Shown in pieces: positions 34,449-38,207 of a stretch of DNA of 38,207 bases. The notes beneath the pieces were generated by a model. The model was not told where the DNA came from and searched no databases. It worked only from the letters and a program-made list of their open reading frames with translations. Positions within the stretch are counted from its first letter, which is position 1; each line of letters starts with the position of its first letter. Source of the stretch: Krasilnikovozyma curviuscula. Taxonomy: Eukaryota > Basidiomycota > Tremellomycetes > Cystofilobasidiales > Mrakiaceae. Location: positions 1-38,207 of the forward strand of contig MVAQ01000214.1 of assembly GCA_014825775.1 (NCBI GenBank), given 5' to 3'. Made by a program: the position numbers and the translations under genes.

Positions 34449-34558
34449 ACGTTGTGTTGCGCGCGTTTGGTTGTGCTATGTATCTGATACGATAGAATCA
34501 TTGCTCTTGCAAACTTTCCTGAGACCACAAAACATATTAATCCAGACATTGTGAGTGC

Positions 34559-35653
34559 TCAAAGAGCGAATTGGTTGAGCAGAGCGTCCATTCCACCTCC
34601 GGTTGAGGCAGTAGCCTTCTGCCTTTTTGAATCGCTTCCATCTACGCCTGAGCCGACCAGCGTACGCTGTTTGTAGCTTCGCTCTCCCTTGTTTTTCTTC
34701 TGCTCCTTTTCCTGGTCAATCTCTTCACCTGCTGCTCTCTTCTTCGCGTTGCGCTTCTCCAGCACCCTAGCGAGCTCAACATTTCTCAGATATTCTGACT
34801 GTTCAGCCTTGGACTTGGACAATTCTTGTCGGAGACGAGCGGTGTGAGAAGCCCTTTCGTAAGCTAAAAAAAAGTGGTGGAAGAATTGAAGTAGTTAGAC
34901 AGGCGCAACTTCACAAAGTAAAATTTATAAGGCTTGAACTCACCGACTTGTTCACCTAGCATTTCCCATCTAAAACCACTCAAATACTTCATTGTCCAAA
35001 TGTCGTCTCTCCACCTGTGAAGCATTGTAAAAAATAGTAAGAAACGGCGCTGAGAGTAATGGAGGTTCAGTCAAAGGACTGTAACTGACCTTTCTCCCTT
35101 TCCGCCTCCTATTAGTTGAGCATTCAGAAGCTCAGCAGCTGATTTAGCGATTGATTTATCCAAAAATTCGACCCACGCTTCAGTATATCGGACAGAGTGC
35201 TCTAAGGAGAAACTCAAAGAGGTCAGTTGAGTGAAACGGCTCTAACAATCTGAGGTATCTTTACCTTTTCCCTTGCCTTTATTTTTACTGTTACTGCTAG
35301 AAGCATCAGCTTTCTGAGCGTAGACCTTCCCGATTTCACCCCATCGACCCATCAAATGCTTGATCTTTTGAGGAGTCATTCCAGGTGGGATACGAGAGAT
35401 ATAGACGCTACAACGCACAAGCAAGTGCGAGAGAGGAACAATCAAGTAATCAGCCATCTGAACATGGGAAGGCACTGTCAATCAGCAGAATAAAGGCTTA
35501 CATTCCGGGCGTCTTCTCTCCCAACTTTTTTTTGGATTTCTTCTTCAATAGCTTTGATTCTGAGACATCACTTACTCCTTCTGCAACTGATACAGTAAGG
35601 GAAGATGTTGAAGCCTCTGGCTCTTCTTGTTGAACAGCTAATGAGGGCGACAT
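34559..35653 (-). CDS. ESF2: Pre-rRNA-processing protein Esf2 (ABT1 family)
   Basis: Esf2 is a nucleolar RNA-binding factor of the small-subunit processome that assists early 18S pre-rRNA cleavage. Five exons, 35502-35653, 35265-35407, 35090-35201, 34944-35014 and 34559-34863, encode 260 residues. The RRM opens with [19 protein letters not shown] and [14 protein letters not shown], is interrupted by a Lys/Gly-rich insert, then resumes with [30 protein letters not shown] and [20 protein letters not shown], all typical of Esf2/ABT1. The C-terminus is a basic helix with [20 protein letters not shown] and [13 protein letters not shown]. The start MSPSLAVQ lies before a Glu/Ser-rich leader; an upstream in-frame ATG exists near 35722. 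Its stop is only about 110 bp from the SEC8 stop on the other strand. Confidence 0.92.
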
Positions 35654-35858
35654 TCCTAGGAGTTGAGCGTTAGGAAGCAGCCCCACGGAAAGAATAATAA
35701 AAGTTTTCCTGGCAAATCTCAATGTTTATCTAATTTTCTATCTTGCTGTTAATTATAGCTCATACTACGTGGGTGGTTATATGCTTATGAATAAGCCGTA
35801 TGCTTGTACTATAAGTCCTTCACCACCAGAACCCCTTGAGCATGGAGGTCGCGTTGCT

Positions 35859-36879
35859 TCAAAGTTCCTTTTCGAGAACCCATGCGTCTACAGATTACCA
35901 GAAGAAAAATCATCAGAAGTGTTTCAGAGACCATTCAACAAATATTGCTCACCTTTCGGGTCAACTGCTCTGTAGTAGTTTTGAGCTCTAGAATGATATT
36001 CCGCACAAGTCAGTCCTGCAGCGCCTGGCGAGCAACAGAGCTAACGATCAACAGAGAATCCGAATCTAGACTTACATGCTAGTTTCCTTGAATCCGAACT
36101 TCTCCTCATAGAACTTTTTCCCTCGTTCGTTGCCTAACTGAGCATGAACCATGAGCACGCTCGCTTTGGGGCCCTTCTTACTGCTGCTTTCTGCAGATGC
36201 CGGTGCTGGAAGTGAGGACAACGTTTTAATCACGTGGTTGACGAGGAAAGAACCCAAGCCTTGGTTTCGGTAGGGCTCGAGGACTGCAAGTGTGAGGATG
36301 TGTAGTTTGGTGACTGAAAGAGCTCCTTCCTCCGAAGATGCTGGAGCTGTTTCATACCGACAGCAAATGGCTCCTACTGGTACATCTGCATAGAATACTG
36401 AAAGGAATATAGTAATGAATACGGACCGAAATGTCGTTTAGCGTACACCATCAGCCACGAAGCAGTAGGAAGCAATCCGAGGGGACTCACTGAGTTTGTT
36501 GATGTCCTCTAGCGAGTCATCTAGCACCTCAGTATAGAACTTGTTGCTATAAGTGATCTGATTTGGATTGAGAAGATAAGGAACAGCGCTCGTCAGCGCT
36601 CTAGTCGGTGCGTTCCAACGACAGAGAACAGCTTGTCGAAAGGTGGTGCTTTTCTACAAAGCTTACAGGGAAGACAGTCTCGTGTATTTTCTTTAATGTA
36701 CCAGTATTCGCCTTTGTCAGGGAAGTCAGAGAGACCCTTGGGGAAGGAAATACCTTCCTGCTTCCAACAAACTTGAAGGGAGCTATAGGGAATCCCAAGT
36801 CAGTACAGTAGCTGCCACACAAGCAATGGAAGGTCTTACCGCTCACTGTCGTTGTCGTCTGGGTCGTTGCTGAGGACAT
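35859..36879 (-). CDS. NAA50: N-alpha-acetyltransferase 50 (Naa50/Nat5-like GNAT)
   Basis: Naa50 transfers acetyl from acetyl-CoA to protein N-termini and binds the NatA complex at the ribosome. Six exons, 36840-36879, 36667-36782, 36491-36557, 36076-36397, 35953-35987 and 35859-35887, encode 202 residues. The family pattern is clear: LTKANTGTLKKIHETVFPI, YSNKFYTEVL, VPVGAICCRYE, LHILTLAVLEPYRNQGLG (acetyl-CoA motif R-x-x-G-x-G as RNQGLG), VHAQLGNERGKKFYEEKFGF, then AQNYYRAVDPKDAWVLEKEL at the C-terminus. The YY pair and the final strand come from two very short exons (35 and 29 nt). A Ser/Lys-rich insert (SAESSSKKGPKAS) lies before the last strands, so it is slightly longer than animal Naa50. 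Start MSSATTQ is chosen over an upstream in-frame ATG at 36963. Confidence 0.93.
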
Positions 36880-37150
36880 ATTTTGAGTAAATAACGGATG
36901 CTCGAAGTCGGGGGACAAAATACGTCTCTGCCTGAGAGAGTATGTTTCGAAATATTCTTTCACTGAGGGAATGATAGCGGTCTGAATAAAAGCGCACTAA
37001 TTTATGAAGAAGATGTTAGTTGGCCCGGTTCAAAATCCTCAGAGTGCTAAGCTCAAAGAGCATCAGATCGAGCTAAGCGCTCAACCTACACAGTCGCATT
37101 CATACAACAAAACATAAACTCATCCAAGATTCGTTAAAATGCTCTCAGAT

Positions 37151-38207
37151 CTATCCAACTCGATACCGCTGCAATATGGTCATCGTATCCTCAACCTCCC
37201 CTTGAGAAACAATCCTTGAAGCGTCCTCAACATTGTAGATGTCAGGCTTGAAGCCGTCCAGCTTCAATTTAACCTTCTGGTATTGCGGCTGCTTTGTTAT
37301 TACAATTGATGCATCGTTTCTGTACAACATGAACGGCAAAGTCAGTCAGACAACGATTTGTAACATGATCGATAGCGACGGACTAACCTAAGCGTCGAGG
37401 TTGCGTGAACTTTCCGGCAATCTTGATTTAAATTTACTGAGTCACTTTTGAAATCACCAGAGATCTCACCAGGAGTTTGTTCTTGGTCAGCAGCGTCTAC
37501 TCTCCACGCACCAAAACTACCAGATCCTGCAGTATGTTTATCAGACTCATCAGCTAAGCCAGCCACTAGAGCTAACTGATGCGAGTTGCAGGTGAAAGTA
37601 GAGTCTCTTTTGTCCACTTGAGCTTTCAAGTCGAAGACGGTGCCAATAGTGAAATAGGAGGTTGTTGACGGTGTTGGATGAGTTCCAAGATCAACTTCTG
37701 TTTGATGCTGCTTTTGAGCTTCATAAACAACATCCTTCATTGGACCACCTTTAAAGATTTTTGTGACCAACATCGAATCCTTCTGTTGTTCCGTCATACC
37801 CTGCTCTACTCGAATTTTCTTCAATTGAGGTCCCTCCCTGCTCCCGACGGTGGGTTGGCTTCGTTTCGAGTATTTGGAGACTGGCACCATTTCACGAAAG
37901 CCCGGGGGTGTTTGACTGATGAAAGGGACAGGAGACGCAATAGGGAGAGCAACTTGGAGAGGAGAAGAGATACTGAGGTTTATGGTTTCCGGAGTATGTT
38001 CTTGAGATGGAAGCGACCCGGGAATGGACAACGGAAGATCAATGTTTTCGATTGAGGTGTTAATCTGAGATGTAATCGCATGGATATCAGATTTGCGCGC
38101 GGTAAAGGTAGCCGAATGATTGGTCGTTGGTTTCTTGATTGTCTTCGTTGCAGTTTCGCTGTATGATTCTTGTTGACTGGCACTCGCCTTTGGGGTGATA
38201 ACAGATT
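37151..38207 (-). CDS. Unrecognised protein, C-terminal part (5' end outside window)
   Basis: Two exons are visible: 37388-38207, open to the right edge, and 37151-37319, with a 68-nt intron that has a GTTAGT donor. They give about 329 C-terminal residues. The upstream part is Ser/Thr/Pro-rich with basic patches (KKIRVEQGMTEQQKDS), and the later part has some order: VVYEAQKQHQTEVDLG, SYFTIGTVFDLKAQVDKR, STFTCNSHQLALVAGLADES, GSFGAWRVD. The end is VKLKLDGFKPDIYNVEDASR and ILQRYRVG. I recognise no domain. The long open frame and clean splice support a real gene, but there is too little to suggest a function. It lies upstream of NAA50 on the same strand, 271 bp away. Confidence 0.6.

Noticed and set aside
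1..38207. tRNA, rRNA, transposon or CRISPR elements
   Set aside because: No cloverleaf with a T-arm consensus in the gaps, no terminal repeats or transposase-like frames, and no spaced direct repeats were found by reading.

Overview
The window is nuclear DNA of a fungus, most likely a basidiomycete yeast of the Tremellomycetes (Cryptococcus/Kwoniella/Tremella type). I infer this from three things: very intron-rich genes (about 90 introns resolved in 38 kb, mostly 60-110 nt, with GTNNGT donors and CTRAY-like branch sites), tight gene packing, and an RRP3 sequence very like what I recall of Cryptococcus RRP3. No transposon, rRNA, tRNA or CRISPR was seen. No database search was possible. Exon models were built by hand from reading frame, splice motifs and family expectation, and every complete model closes in frame.

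Layout from left to right. SPT6 (minus, 3' end off the left edge), ELP6 (minus) and RRP3 (plus) come first; ELP6 and RRP3 are divergent. A secreted protein with two WSC-like cysteine modules follows (minus, convergent with RRP3). Then come SGF11, a PSR1-like phosphatase, a CDKN3-like tyrosine phosphatase, MED14 and a DUF3128/Emi1-like protein, all on minus. A 192-bp bidirectional promoter separates the DUF3128 gene from ARI1 (plus, RBR ubiquitin ligase). Next on plus are an uncharacterised conserved-looking protein, a possible 56-residue spliced microprotein gene, and SEC8 (exocyst). SEC8 is convergent with ESF2 (minus). NAA50 (minus) and the 3' part of an unrecognised gene (minus) run off the right edge.

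The genes are mainly core housekeeping functions. Transcription and chromatin: SPT6, SGF11 of SAGA, MED14. Ribosome biogenesis: RRP3, ESF2. tRNA modification: ELP6. Protein modification: NAA50, ARI1 and two phosphatases. Secretion: SEC8. I see no operon-like pathway or defence/biosynthetic cluster. The less ordinary items are the exon-module duplication in the secreted WSC-like protein, the microprotein gene, two unrecognised proteins, and a long structured intron in ARI1.
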